DNA from: Kappaphycus alvarezii
Lineage: Eukaryota; Rhodophyta; Florideophyceae; Gigartinales; Solieriaceae
Length of the DNA stretch: 64,000 nt
Assembly: GCA_002205965.3 (NCBI GenBank)
Contig: NADL03000006.1
Coordinates: 992,001-1,056,000, forward strand
Reading direction: 5' to 3'
Shown here: piece by piece, positions 22,201 to 35,700 of the stretch
How positions within the stretch are numbered: position 1 is the first letter of the stretch
How the letters are laid out: each line of letters starts with the position of its first letter
The notes under the pieces: model-generated
Database searches by the model: none
The model's input: only the letters and a program-made list of their open reading frames with translations
What the model was told of the DNA's origin: nothing
Program-made: the position numbers and the translations under genes

Positions 22201-25200
22201 CTTGTGAGCGTACCGAAAAAAAGGTCTAGGAAGGTGCAGAATATTCCCTCGTGCAACTATTAAGTACAGTTACTCTACAAAATCACCAATTCCGCTCAAA
22301 AGATCACGCAGCAGGGCACGCAGAATTTTCCCGCTACCGCAAAAGACCATTCCATTTCTGGGAAATCGAGACCGAAAGTAATACTCTGCACCGCCATTGA
22401 AGATGGAGAAAATGTGGAAGAAATAACTAAATTTTCACTGAATATGGGTGGTAATAAGAGTTAACTTCTGTCCACATCCGCTAAGCGGGAGAACATTGAG
22501 GAAGCTGTGAATCAGATTTCGAAGTTCCCGATGAAAAAGATACGGATTTCTTAGGTCTTCGCTCTGGTTTTCCGTCCCCAAAGGGAATATTTTATGGATA
22601 TTAAAAGAACCTGCAGTTGAATTCTGACTAAATTTTCCCTACTGAAGAAGGAACGGATACATTCAGTCTTCTATGAAAAGCGCCTCACTTCATTTCCAAT
22701 AAGTGCACAGTCACATGAACCGACTCCATTGGAAATCTCCTCTAATGTAGGACATTTTGCTGTGAAAAATCGCAAGAAAGACTCCGAGCTCGGAAATTAT
22801 TATGGAAACCAGCCCAAATCCAGACGCGCCGAAACTTATTTATGGAAAGCTATTTCTAGGAGATTGATGCCGACTCCTAAATTGAAGGTGATCTCGAAAC
22901 ATTCACAAGGCAGCTCAAGAATCATAGTTTTAATTGGGTCGAAACCGCAAGCTCAAAAGCAGATCGGTGATAAGACAATTATTTTCCTCCCAGTCGTATA
23001 CATCTAATATTACTCCAGGAAAATGGAAGACTTTCTCAAAACTTTAGGAAGTTTGATCATCCGGCAAGTCGGAAAAGGCAGTGATTCCCATTCTTACCGG
23101 AATCTATATTGATGATTTGTACGACAGTTTATGGACTCTTGCAAAACGTTTCAGCATTTCGGCACTAATATCTAGTCACTCGATTTATTTCTCTCGAATG
23201 ATATGGTATGTAATTCTAAAATACCCCGATCCAATATTTTTAAAATTCCAAAAATATCTCGAGACCTTTCCTCCATGTATTGGACCTCTGATACTTTTTA
23301 AAGATTTTAATTTTCTTTTAATCTCTTAACTTTCTGAATCTTCCCTCTTTAAATGTTTAAAAATTTTCCCATTATATATAAGGATCATTATTGGAGTTCA
23401 TTGTTCTGCGTTCGGACAATTTGGTTAAAACAGATTTCAGGCGGGCTTAAACATATTCCTTTTGTTATCAACTTTTTCAGTATTTTAATATTATTCAACT
23501 ATTTTTGCTATTACCGATCCATTTGGTTGTTTTCAGATTGATTTTTTAGGTGGAGGAGATTATAGAAACTAAGTGATCAGATAATTACGTCCAATAAAAA
23601 TATTTTCAGAGGACTAAAGCTCATGAGAAGCTTAAATACAGTATTTTGTGATATATTCGAGGGATAGAAAGGTTGAAGTTCCTTTAAAGTTATATGAATT
23701 TAAGAGAACAGAAACGTTTGGGGCGTAAACGACTATGAAGACACTTTGACGACGAAAATACTTGAAGAAGTATTATTGTTTTTAAAGAATTACGGGGCTC
23801 TAGATCTGGATAAATTAGAGTAATTGAGCTGAAAATTTTGTTTCGATTCTGGGTTACGAAACTATGAGAAATAATGACCGACAAATTGTAAACTCGTAGG
23901 TGTTATTTTCCTTCCAACTTTTGCTTTGTCGCATAATTCCAAAATTTGAAACACCGCATTCACTGTGAATAGAACATAATTTTATGGTTTGCTACACTAC
24001 ATTAATTTGTATCGAGCGCATTTTTCAGTTCCATAATATCAAAATTACTTTTTGGATCAATTAATAGTCTTTGCGGAGATGTTTTGCTAAAATTTTTGCT
24101 CTACTTACAGAAAAATCTGAATATTTTGAACCAGATAAATATTTTCTGAAATTTTCGCTAACTTTCTCTGTTCTTAATTGCAGGTCTATATTAGTAACTT
24201 CAATATTGCAAGATTTCTAATTTTCCTGTTCCTCAGCTTCTCAAAATCTCTTCAACGGCGCTGAGAAAGCCGAAGATATTCCATTTTAAATTAGTCTATT
24301 TTTTTATTGAGCCCATATAAAAGTCCGCATCTTAATGTATCTTTAATCTTAAGGATATAACTTTCGCAGTATAACTAATTGTAGTGGCTTGAAGGAAAAT
24401 TATAAGATCTTATTACCTTCAATTATACTATGAATGATTTCCGTTACTCTCTTTTTGTAGGCTGGGACACTTAATATGTGAATATTTCAGAAATTCAGTA
24501 TGTTCATATTTTTATATACAGCTGCAAAACATGTACAGAAGGAGATGAAGCTGAAAGTCAAAACTATACGAATTACTGCATTATGGGGGCAAAAACGTTC
24601 CTATTTGTTTTATTTTCTTTTTATTCTTCGTTTTTAGTATCTGAAAGCACTGTAATGAAACTGATATGTTAATATTTCGTGCGATATTTTAAAATAAAAT
24701 ATCTATAATAGGTAAAATTGCCCTCTAATATGTCATAAATTCGACTTTTGAGCTATACATGTATTATAACTGCCAAATCGGCGGCCATTTGTCAAATGTT
24801 TCGTTTTATAACTAGTTTATTCCCTTAATCTATTTCTTTATTCCTTACTGCTTCAAACTTTTATTGTTTCGGAAATTCTTAGTTGTTCACTGTTTAACGT
24901 GCTTCTTTTCATCACCTCGTTCGTGCTCCATTGCAAAAATCAAGTTCAACCATTTGTTAATTCATACTTCAGCAGCATAAAAAACTTAAAGATATTTAAT
25001 TTATCTCCAAAATACTCCATTTCTGGAAAATTAGAATTATTTTCTCGGAAAAAGTACAAAGATCCATCCAATAGAGGTCTTTAATTGCGAGAAGGTCATC
25101 CCGTACTACCCAAATCATCAGAATTATTTTTATAAAGCGATCAAATTATTATGCTTTTGGGTAACTTGATATATATTTCATATTCATAATTGTGTATGCG

Positions 25201-27600
25201 GAAGATTTTTTGATCTTTGCTTCAGCTCAACGGGAGGCTGACTAAAGTTTACACTCAAGATTATGATCAGATGATGAGCAAAGCTCTTTTAGTGTTTGTC
25301 CTCAAAATTTGTTTACGTTAGATGGTGTTGAAAGTCTGAATAAAACTTTTCAGCAGTTTTTTTGTCAAATAAAATTAAGAAGAATGAAAATGGAAAACTC
25401 ATGGGCACAAATCACTCAAACTGTAATTTTTTAAGTTCATGTTTCTGAGAAAATAAGTAAACAATTGATTTCAGACTACCCTCGCAGATTACTGGTTCAA
25501 TTTTGAATCTCTGCGGCCGCCAAATCATAGTTTATAGAGCTGATTTTATTTTGCGAAGACAAAGTATCCAGATTTGGTACGTTTTTATGGGTTTTGTGTG
25601 TCCTTGAGTCCATAGTCTTTCATAGAACTGTACATAATGAGGGAATTATGTCATTTCCGACAACTTGTTGGCATTTGGTTTTTTTTAAATTGTTAAAACT
25701 CCTAGAGGCTCTTCTCTGTCCTGTCCCATGAATCACACGTTTTTCTAAGATGAAATTTTCTAGTAGTTTTTTGAAAGAATGGCAGGCTTTTAAAATTCCC
25801 AATGCTTGGCGTCTTCCAGTTTTATGTAGTAAATTTATGTAATTTTACAGTATATTTATTTCATTTTCAAGTATTATAGTTTACTATTACTGTTCCCTCG
25901 GATATTTCGTATATACTATTGTGACTGTGGGGCTATAATAAGCATAGGCAAGCTATTCGAAGTAGGTTCCTTCCGGAGAATTAAAACTAGTTGGAAATTA
26001 ATTCTCTTTAAGATAAGGATATGAAAGATACGTTGAAATAGTGTAACCTTCATTCTAACTGCTGGACTATGGAGTTATGTTCAGCCGAAACGCGAAATAT
26101 CTTAAAAACTTTATGTTTTCGCTATTTTTGCTAATCTGTTTTGCTACCAATGACCTTCGAGAGCATCCCAATCTCCTACTAAACCCCAACCAGAATATTG
26201 CGTACAGTTTGGTTATTGTACTATATTATGCGCAAACACTGTCGATGCTAAATCCAAAAAACGAAAGGGTAAGTGAAAAGGTGGAACTGGGGCTAACGAT
26301 AAACAGAAAAACTAAACACCCGAGATAGTAGTTGTTCCAGGCGACTGAAGTGTTACACTACTGTAGATGTTACTGGACAGAAATATGACTGCAGATGAAA
26401 GAAGGGTACTTTTCTAGTAACCAATTCTAAGGATTCACTTCATTTCGCCTCTTTCCCAGCATAAAAAGCTCCTTAAAGGTTGTGATCGAAAGTTGACCTC
26501 CAAAATGCCCTCCGTCTTTCGGAGATATCAACTTATTCCGCTTATATAGAGATATGTTTCAATTAAAATCTCGATAAAAGTGCTAAAAGTTACATAAAAT
26601 GTAAAGCAAAAACTTCGTTTTGACGCAGATAATTTGATGAAGGATACTCGACAGAAACTGAATAACTCTATTCCTCATAACCCTTACATGATAGATAAAA
26701 ACCTATCAGTTCCTTCAAGATGTCTATAAGTACCCATTCAGTCCTCAACCATACCCTTGGAAGGCCCATAATTTTCTACGCCTCCTACAAGAACTTTAGC
26801 TCACCGAATGTCCCCCAAGCGTATGTATGGCCGGAATCACGTGTTCTATCCGATTCATTCCTTTCCCTCCGTGCAACCGAGTTCGATCTCATCATATTAA
26901 TCCCGGACTTCCCGCCCTCCTCTTCTCCACCATTGGAATACTCATCTCCTCTCTCTTATCCTTCCTTTTCATAAACAGTTCCAGGGTCACCCGCTCTTTG
27001 GAGCACTTCCCAGCCTCACCACCCCTTTTCTAAGTTCTCGCTCTCCAATTCTTGTGTTTCGATCTCTACCAGGTGTATAGTGATGATTTCTGTCAATCTC
27101 TTTTTTTGTCCGACGACAGAGATATTTTTCTACGCCAGTTAGACCACAGTGATGTAATGGACAGACGGTGAGAACGGCTAAGGCGATATTTGGCAATTTA
27201 GAGCTATTTAGGATCGATGAAGATCAAATATCCTGAGAGAACTGAACGCATTGAGTTAAAAGAAAGAAGTTGATTCTAAATTAAAGAGAAAAGAAAACAG
27301 TACGGAGGAACGAAAACTTTGTCGTGTAAAAGAAAAGAGAAAGTTTAGACGGAAACAGAAGCAGAAAGAATATCCGCGCGTAATGAGAATACCCATGTTT
27401 TCTGGTTCGACAATAACAATCAATTTTTCGTACAAACTACCACTACTGCTAAGGAATAAAAACTTGGTATGATTCGCCACCCATAAATGCTCTCAAGAGC
27501 AAGAACAAGGAATGGTTTAGGCGCTTTATTCTTGGAAGTTATATTCGGCTCTATGCCAAGGGATTTAGTGGTTTTAGGGTGACAAACCGACACCGTTACA
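22201..27600. other. AT-rich coding desert
   Basis: About 5.4 kb with low GC by eye. The longest frames are 60-92 codons on both strands and show no motif, no codon bias and no repeat of each other. No tRNA or rRNA is seen. The stretch at 26.8-27.5 kb is somewhat less AT-rich and equally empty. Probably old, mutated transposon DNA (inference). Confidence 0.5.
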
Positions 27601-27902
27601 AGGCAGGCTTTTTGTCCTAAATGGATTAGCCCTGACCGCCGTTATCTGTTTTAATGGGCTTTCCGAAGTCTAAAGAGAGATTTAATGCACGCAACACTAA
27701 TGCAGACAGGCTTTGAGCCAGCCATTTAGGCACACGAGTGACATTACCCATTATCCTGAGCACGTCTATCATACAACGGGGAATAGCCGAAGCGCCCTTT
27801 TCAAACATTACAGAACTAAATCGATTCTACTTAACGCATGCGCAGAATGCGGGAATATCATAGTTGTACTTTTCGAGTCTTCAGGCTTCCGTAAACTGAC
27901 TT

Positions 27903-28057
27903 GCGTCGTGTACACGGGTGTATACGTATGAAGGTATTACAGGTGCGGCGAGCTAGGTGCCGAGCGTCCAGAGTACCGTAGGCGGTGGAGGGTATTTAAC
28001 CCGATCGTGAACACACCGCCGACGGCCGGCCGACTTGGTTCGGCATGTCTATTTCTC
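27903..28057 (+). repeat. DIRS-like left terminal repeat
   Basis: About 155 bp, about 93% identical to 31962-32115. It contains the near-palindrome GTGTACACGGGTGTATAC at 27908-27925. Confidence 0.85.
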
Positions 28058-28161
28058 GGTGAGAAATTCCCCTTGAGCAATCCGGGCAGCGACATATTCT
28101 AATCGGGTACGAACCTAGTATCCTCGAGGCAAATGGCTGACAATCCAAGTAGTACCGGCTG

Positions 28162-28789
28162 GTGCGGCGAGCGGCGCGGGCGCGGAGGACAGCAATGCCG
28201 CTGACCTCTGCGCTGCTTGGGTTGCTTGAAGCCGACCAGGCAGGACTACGGGGAGTTGTCACGGAGCTAAATGCTTCGAAGTTGGTGGTGAAGGGATTTT
28301 GTTCGATCGGTGCCCACGTGCCGGTGACGCATATGGGATTCTTCAAGCCGCCGGTCGATGCGTTTCTTTCAGAGCTCAAGAGCAAGGACCGTCGGTCCGC
28401 CAAGGAATGGGAATACATCAACGCAGCGGGAGTTGGTCGGAGTTGGGGTTGATGCTTTGAGGTATCGAGACTGAGTCGGGGAGTGTGGAGGACATGGGTC
28501 GGAAGTTAAGTTAGCGGAGATGGCGATCAAGGCTTCGTTGGAGGTACTGTCGATGAGGGCGCAATATTTCCGCGACATCACCGAGAGGATCGAGGCGGCG
28601 AGGCAGATGGCTTTCTTGGTCGAGCAGGGTCATGATGCGGTGTTTTCTGAGTCGTACAGGCAGCGCGGGAGGCTTTGACGACGAAGTTGGAAGTGGAGGC
28701 GGCCAAGCAGTTGGCCAAGGCGAGGCTGGAGAGAGCCAGGGGCCTCGGTTCGAAGGGCGGTCCAGCGTCGACCGCCGATGATGAGTGAT
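28162..28789 (+). pseudogene. DIRS-like gag-type ORF
   Basis: A 96-codon frame (28162-28452) with KEWEYINAAGVG continues after frame changes into MAIKASLEVLSMRAQ and DITERIEAARQMAFL at 28518-28620, a helical, charged region. It sits in the gag position before RT. No zinc knuckle is seen. Confidence 0.5.
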
Positions 28790-28999
28790 GGGGGAAGTAT
28801 GGGGGCGGGCATGTCGTAACGACCGGAGGGGGAAGTCGTTATGGCGGGGGACGGCGTCCAAGGCCGATGCATGGGGTTCGGTGTTGGGGGTCGGGGTATG
28901 TGGTGAGGGCGGTTCGGTACGGATACGGGACATCCCGACAGTACCTTTCTCGGAGGGGTTGGTTATGGGGAGATACCTCAGTCGGAGGAGGACAAGTTA

Positions 29000-30760
29000 T
29001 TCGCAGAAGAGGAGCTGAGGAAAGGGTTACGGTGCGGATATTCGAAGAGATAGGGAGAGAGGAAGTGAACGGATCGTGTGGGAGGGAAAGATGGTTCGTC
29101 TTCATTTGTGGCTTGGCAAGGGGAGGGAGGGAGGAAGGGAAGGAACGTGGTCAGCTTCAGCAGACAGAGCAAGCATTGGCCTCGTGGAACGGTGAGGATG
29201 GAAACGCTACAGTCGTTTGCGTGGAGATGGAGAGAGGGACGTGTTGATGTCGTGGGATTCAAGAACGGGTATCGCCATTTCTACTTCACCCGGACGTGAG
29301 AGACTACTTTGTATTCCGGTACAGTGGGCGCTTTTACCGGTGCATATCTCCCGTTTGGGGGGGCGGTCGGGTACTGGTTCTGCAAGTTGCTGCGTCCGTT
29401 GGTGAGGTACATGAGGGAGCGGTTGGGTTATCGGGTTCTGCTGTACATCGACGACTTTCTGTTGGCACTGGCTCCGCCGGGACGGGCGGCTACGGAGTGG
29501 ATTGCGAGGAGGCGAGGAGTTTGTTGGAAGGGCTATTCGAAAGGCTGGGTCTGGTGAGGCATCAGGAGAAGGGGACGTGGGCGGTCGAGGCGGGTAGAGC
29601 ATCTGGGTCCTCATCGACTCGGAAAGATGCGCGTGTTTGTGACGGATCAGAAGGTACTGAGGGTGAGGCGGTTGGCGAGAAGATAATCGCGTTGGCACAT
29701 CGGAATCAGGGTTGGTGCCGATCGCGTTGCTTCTCGCTTCTGTGGATATGTTTTCGCTCACCCTTGCATTGCCGGTGGCCCGTTTCTACACGCGCTCTCT
29801 TTACTTCGATATGTCTGCGTGGGAGCGGCGTTGCGCGGAGCGAGGAGCGAGGGCAAAGTCCGCAGCAAGCTCTGGTCGCGCAGCCCCGGGAAAATTTTTG
29901 AACGTGCGTTTGAAGCTTTAACGGCGGTGTAGACGGGGGGAGCACAGGACAGAGTTTGAACGGGCGGAGAGCGAGGAGGAGGGCGGGGGGGAGTTTGCTG
30001 GGGGAAAGGGGTCGGAGAGCCAAGGTTTCAAGGGGTGTGTCGTTGCGGGCGAGGGTGAGACTGGGTCGGCAGTCGCTGCGGGACCTGGGACATGGCGTTC
30101 GCTGGGCCGAGGGGAGGGGAGAGATCTCGTTAAGCTGACGCCGTACATCATGCACAGCGATGCGGCCGACGTCGGGTACGGGGGGACGCTGGGTTTTGCG
30201 AGCAGGTGGGTCGCCGGGTTTGTGGGAGGTCAAGGTTTCTGGGGCGCGAGCGATCGCGCCCACTCGATTACTTGAGGAGCTACGAGCGGTGCGCCTGCTG
30301 CTTCAACGGCATTTCGCCGAGTATGTCGCCCGGCCCGAGTCGTCATTTGCTGTGCACGAAGACAATCAGGCGGTGGTGGCGATTTTGAATGCGATGGTCT
30401 CGCGTCCAAGCCAATGATGTGGAGTTGCGGATTGAGGTGCTGCGACGAATGTTGGGGGTCCAGAATCGAGGCGCGGTGGGTCCCGTCGGCAGTGAATCGG
30501 TTCGCCGACGCATTGTCGCGCACATGGATCCGGGGACGTTCGCATGGCGGAGCATTTGGTGGAATCAGTCCGGGAGGAGTATGCAGTGCAGGAGGTGGTG
30601 TTCCGCAGACGACCGATGGGGGAAACCGTGGTGCGAGGAGGAAGTACCTGGGTACGCAGATGGAAGACGACTGGGGAGATCGGAAGGCGCGATTATGGAA
30701 TCCCCCGTTCGATATGATGCCAATTGTGGTGCGGAAGATAGAGATGTAAGGGGGGCGTGG
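29000..30760 (+). pseudogene. DIRS-type reverse transcriptase and RNase H
   Basis: RT landmarks: VDVVGFKNGYRHFY (29247), YFVFRYSGRFYRC (29307), FGGAVGYWFCKLLRPLVRYM (29356) and the active site LLYIDDFLLAL with YIDD at 29444-29455. RNase H follows: YIMHSDAADVGYGG (30145), EDNQAVVAILN (30360), and VPSAVNRFADALSRTW (30482). The DIRS signature FCKLLRPxVRY separates it from LTR and LINE reverse transcriptases. Several frame changes break it. Confidence 0.85.
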
Positions 30761-30989
30761 CTGCTCCTCGCCCCGAATTGGATGCACAGCCTTGGTTCAC
30801 GCTCTTGCGCACGCTCAGCTCACGTTTGGTAGGTTTGGGCGCGGGCCCGAGGTGTATGGAATGAGGCATCGATCAACGACGGGTGGGGCTGGTGATCGCG
30901 GAGATCGGTTGCGGTCCGAGTGGGAAGACGGAATAAGGCGGTGGTGTTGGCGAGACTGGGGGGGAGTCGCGAAGGGGAAGTACGGGCGG

Positions 30990-31905
30990 GAGGGAAGAAG
31001 CTGCGTCGTTGTTGGCGGAGCATGGTTGGGCGGAGACGACCTGGAAGAATCGCATCAGCCAAACACACAGTGGTTGGCGTTCTGCGATGAAGATGGTCGT
31101 ACCGCTCTACCGGCAACCAAGGGATGTACGGTACTGGCGTATTTCGGATATCTATCATTGGAGAATCGGTGGGACCGCATTCCGCCCGACAATACGTCTC
31201 GGCCATCTCCAGATATCATGAAGACGCAGGATATATTTCCCAACAAGGACGCGACTGGTTTCCAACCTTCTAACGGCGTACGAGAAGAAGACGGATAGAG
31301 AGAGTCGGGTACGAAGACAAGGGTTGGGGTCCAGCACGGCTGATGTCTGCGAGTGGTTCGGTTGGGGCTGAGCACTGAGAAGGGTGTTGGTGGGTTGTTG
31401 CGCTATGGTGGTGTTCGTTTATGTTTTTCAGTGCAGGTCGGTGACAGTCGGCATGTCCGGGAGGGACAGGTCTCAGTTTCGATGGGGGAGGGCATCAGGG
31501 TCACTTTGACGCATCGCAAGGGTAAGTTTACGAGCAGGCCGCTGCATTGTCGTACCCACCGAACGAACAGTGGCCCTCCGAGTGTGGAGGGCTCATCAGC
31601 TGCTCGAGAAGTGGATGCGGGTGAGACCAGCAGGCGAGAGTTTTTTCGGCCTGCCTACAGGTGCGGGGGTGCAAGAGGTGGATTGAGTACAGCATTGACA
31701 CGGGTTCTGGGCGCCTTGGAGGTTGACCATCCGGCCGGTTGCTACTATGGCTCCCATAGCATGCGTATTGGCAGTTTCAACTAGTTGGTCAACTTGCAGT
31801 TCTCACGCCCGTGGATTATTCAAAGGATGGGTTGGACCTCGGAATCCCTGTTTGAGGTTTATTTCGACAGTAGCCTAACGCTCACTCCAGTTTCCTCATG
31901 GTTCT
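30990..31905 (+). pseudogene. DIRS-type tyrosine recombinase
   Basis: The N-terminal core-binding part reads LLAEHGWAETTWKNRI, LPATKGCTVLAYFGYLSLE. The catalytic domain ends with GCYYGSHSMRIG (31737-31772), the HxxR box, and later EVYFDSS with the presumed nucleophile Tyr at about 31860. Between them an in-frame TAG (31782-31784) replaces a Glu codon expected in the family. This protein inserts the circular cDNA in place of an integrase. Confidence 0.8.
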
Positions 31906-31961
31906 TCGCGCATCTCCCCCCAGGGGGTGATGCACGCCTCCGGGATGGGGGTTGGGGTCTT

Positions 31962-32115
31962 CGCGTCGTGTACACGGGTGTATACGTGTGAAGGTATTAC
32001 AGGTGCAGCGAGCCAGGTGCCGAGCGTCCAGAGTACCGTAGGCGGTGGAGGGTGTTTAACCCGATCGTGAACACACACGACGGCCGGCCGACTTGGTTCG
32101 GCATGTCTGTTTCTC
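31962..32115 (+). repeat. DIRS-like right terminal repeat
   Basis: Direct repeat of 27903-28057, with GTGTACACGGGTGTATAC at 31968-31985. Differences are scattered substitutions and a short length change in the ACACAC stretch. Confidence 0.85.
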
Positions 32116-32799
32116 CCACCCCCTCCCTTGCGGGACACTTCAACATGTCTATCTCTGAGTGTAGCGCGTGTAGTCGAAAGGGTAGATGTATGCGTTGTTT
32201 TACAATCAAGGAGAGTGGATGTCCTTTTGAATGAGAAAAGCCAACATGAATCTTCATCCCTCGAAATCAGTGTATTTCCTTTGAAGTCCGACAGATTAGC
32301 GGGGGAAGGAAAGTTGCAGGATGCGTTAATTAAGTCAGCTCCAGCGAATGACATGGCGGTACCCAGAGCCTGTTTACAAGCAACATTATAATTCATTAAA
32401 CTTTCCGTATCGATAAGTCCTCGTTGGTCACATGCAACTACTCCACACAAGCTCTTTGAAATGGATATCGTAAAGAAAAGGACTATCAAGATGCATCCTG
32501 CTTCACGGAACCTCCTTTGATCACTACCCATTCGATCTCTCTAAGAGAAATCATGCTTAGCTGGCTCTTCCGCGAAGGATCCAGTGCATTCACTCTTCCC
32601 AAGTGGAATAACTCATTGGACATGGTAGCGCTTCTAGGAAACATGCCATCAACAGTGTATCCACGAGATGCATGTATCAGTAAATGTTTAAATTCGCTTA
32701 TGGCAGCATAAAGTCAGAGGTGGGATTACACTTTCTTCAAATCAAAACTATTCAATAGTGCCCTAAGCCCATCATCTGTCCCTGCATTCAAAATCTGGT
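32116..32799. promoter_or_regulatory. upstream region of the TPR/beta-helix gene
   Basis: About 680 bp between the DIRS-like element and the next start codon. Only short motif-free frames are open. The promoter should lie in the right part; no clear TATA box. Confidence 0.4.
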
Positions 32800-35700
32800 A
32801 TGGCGAGTAATGCAAAACATCTCTTTGCCACAGGGCACTATGAAGCTGCTGAGAAATCCTTTCTTACCGCCGCAGCAAGGAGCACTCATGATCCCGTCGA
32901 CCTGTCGCTTCAGCTATCCAACGCCTCGCAATGTGCTATAAATCTCGCCGCATACGAACGCGCTGCCCTACATGCTCAGGAAGCAATCGAAATGAATCCT
33001 CGCAACTTCAAGGCCCATTACCGTCTTGCAGTTTCGTACGGAGCCATGCCATTGCCGCAAAATACCTTAGACGTCGCTAAACGATGTTGTGACATTGCCA
33101 TGTCCAATGCTCGTGCTTTTGCACTCTTGAAGGCTACTCACTTGGATGCATCCCTTCCTGAGATTGCAGGGCTGGAAGTCGTTACATCCCATAAACATCC
33201 TCTTTCCGCTCGTGCCGCTGATTTATTGCGGCTCGTCTCCAATTCAAAGTTTCTATATGTTACGAAACCGAGTGATATTCTCTTATGCAACGGAATCGTG
33301 GCAGTCGTACCTCCAAACTGCCAAGCAACTATCCCCCCGGTGTCAATCCCTGCACATATTGTTGGACTCGATGGATCGGCCACTATACATGCCTTTTCCA
33401 CGCCTCACGCGTTGTTTGTCGAGGATTGCAGTTGTTCTGCATGGGGACTTTGTTTTGAAGGCTCATCTGGAGCCATGGTATGTGCAGTAGGTGATCTCGC
33501 ACTCATTGAATGCTCACTTACTGACCACAATGAAAACGGAATTCTCGTTGCAGAACCAGCAGGTCTTGCTATGATAGCATTTTGCGAGCTCGATAAATGC
33601 ATTACTGGCATTGAAGTAAGAGAGGGGGCCTCGGCCACGGTAATTCGCTCAAATATCCGTAACATGCGTAAGTCGGGGATCTCTGCTTATGCCGGAGCTC
33701 GTTCGCTTGTGGTCGAAGAAACATTGGTGGAGAATGCTGGCGTAGAAGGTGTTCAATGTCATGGTCCACGGGCTACAGCCGTTTTCGACCCTTTTCACGA
33801 ACGGCAATTCCCTCAAAATTTTCTTAATATAATGGCATCTGCAGTGGCTGATGCTGCGGCAACTTTAGCTCAAAGAAATGCTAAGAGCGCTTTACTTCGT
33901 GTCATTTTGCGAAACTGTTGCGTGCGACATTGTGGCACTGACTCCTCTCAAGTGATACGCTCAGGAGTTACGTTCGATCAAAATGCCACCGCAAGCTTGC
34001 AAGGATGTCTCTTTACCGAATGCCGGATGGCAAGTGTATACATCAAGGGAGGCTGCAATGTTTCCATACAGAATTGCCGCATCGAGCAAGGACACTCTGG
34101 TGATGCAGGTGTGAGAGTTGATATCAACTATAAGGGCAAAGTCAACATCAGTCAGTCTTCATTTGTTGGCAAGCCAGATCGCGCAATACTTGAACTGGGC
34201 AGCACAACTCAGCCTCGAGATCGTGCAATGATGCAAGTACTAGCAGGAGCACACAGCGCTCCTGTCCACAAAGATAGGAACAAGTTGGCGTTACGACCTC
34301 GAAATGCTCCAAGCATTGAAAGCTTGCGACAAGGACTGCAAGATGAAGTAACGTATACAAATGAGGCCTGCAGCGAAGGGGACCTAACCCTATTTGAGGA
34401 TACTTTCACTCCTGGCGGTGCAGGGAGATTGTACCGCTCCTTGGGTATACAGAATGTGGCGACAGAGTACCCAATAGGTAATACATACGGAAGGGATGTT
34501 CTGCTTCATGTGGACACTAGAAATATCCAGAAAGGACGTGCTTCTGTTGTTCTTGCCGCATGCGGCGATATAAGGAATGTCGTCGAAACAATTTGCGGGC
34601 TGGAGAAGAAGAGATTGAAGAACGTTAGCTTTTTACTTAACGACTGTCGATCTATATTCTAGCCCGAAACATCGCGCTGCTTGAACTTGCATGCCAATTG
34701 TGGCCGAAAGCCCAACTTGTTCACCGTCGCCAGTCTGCGGGTGCTACTTGGTTACACTCCTGGGGGAGCATTGCCCTTACAAAGGGTGACCATTCTGCAA
34801 TGCACTGTTCTCACCGGTTTGACGAAAGGACGGCTACCATCATGGCTCTCACCGTTGCATTCTAAGGTTCGGAATGCACTAATTTGTTGTTGGTCGGAAT
34901 GGGCATCGTGTGAACGCACTCTAAATGAAGTTCGCAAAGAGCGTGATCTGATTAAGAGTTTAATGGTAGGCAAAGAGAGACCAGCTGAGGTTCATGCCGC
35001 GCTCGCCGCAGGTCTAGAGGAAACAGAATCCAGTATGCTTTTAAGCAATGCAGAGCTGCTTAATGGAGAGGGAGATCGAAAAACCCGACTCTCCTCTCAT
35101 CTGGTTTGCAATACAACATGTATGAGTCATCTATCTTCCGTGCAATGGACATGCGGTCTGATTGGCGGGGACGCCTCAAAGTTGTATTGGGCTGCCTGTG
35201 AAATGATGAATCAGAAGGGACCCGTTGTTGCGCGAAGCATTACATTCGGGGTCATTGAGAGTCGAAATACTGCCTGGGGATTTGACTTTCGTGTGGGTCC
35301 GAGGCGTAATGTCGATGCGGTGGACTTATCAAACGCTCTCGACTATGTTTCGAAACCAGCTTGTTTGATCTCTGCTGCCAGTTGTTTGTGCCGCGCAGGT
35401 GGTGTGTTATCAATGCACACAATGGTGTTACGAACCATCGAGATAGGTATGTACAACATTCCGAGCTTTAAAGAGCATTTTCTTCGAGGGGCAGCATCAG
35501 AAGAATTTGAGAAATTCTCGGTCTAAAAGCCCTTGAAAGAGGGAACGATCCAGCTGAATCCTACGGAGATGGTGTAAACTCTCAATCTCGCTGGTTTTAT
35601 CAAGCAAGGGAATACAGATCACGCAAACCTCAAGATAAGAGTAAGGCGCTTACATCAATGATGCATGCGGCAAAAATATGGTGCAAAGGGTCAGATGCCA

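Larger units (their letters stand above)
27903..32115 (+). mobile_element. DIRS-like tyrosine-recombinase retrotransposon
   Basis: 4.2-kb element with direct repeats at both ends (27903-28057 and 31962-32115), gag-like, RT/RNase H and tyrosine-recombinase coding in that order on the plus strand, and no integrase or LTR-type protease. This gene set is diagnostic of DIRS/Ngaro/PAT elements. They integrate by a tyrosine recombinase and usually leave no target duplication. All reading frames are broken, so this copy is dead. Confidence 0.85.

Noticed and set aside
22729-23007. 92-codon plus ORF in the AT desert as a gene
   Set aside because: No motif, no repeat copy, and surrounded by stops; consistent with chance.
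28511-30787. Long Pro/Arg-rich minus ORFs of 140-185 codons
   Set aside because: They are antisense to the GC-rich DIRS-like gag and pol, which carry the real motifs on the plus strand.
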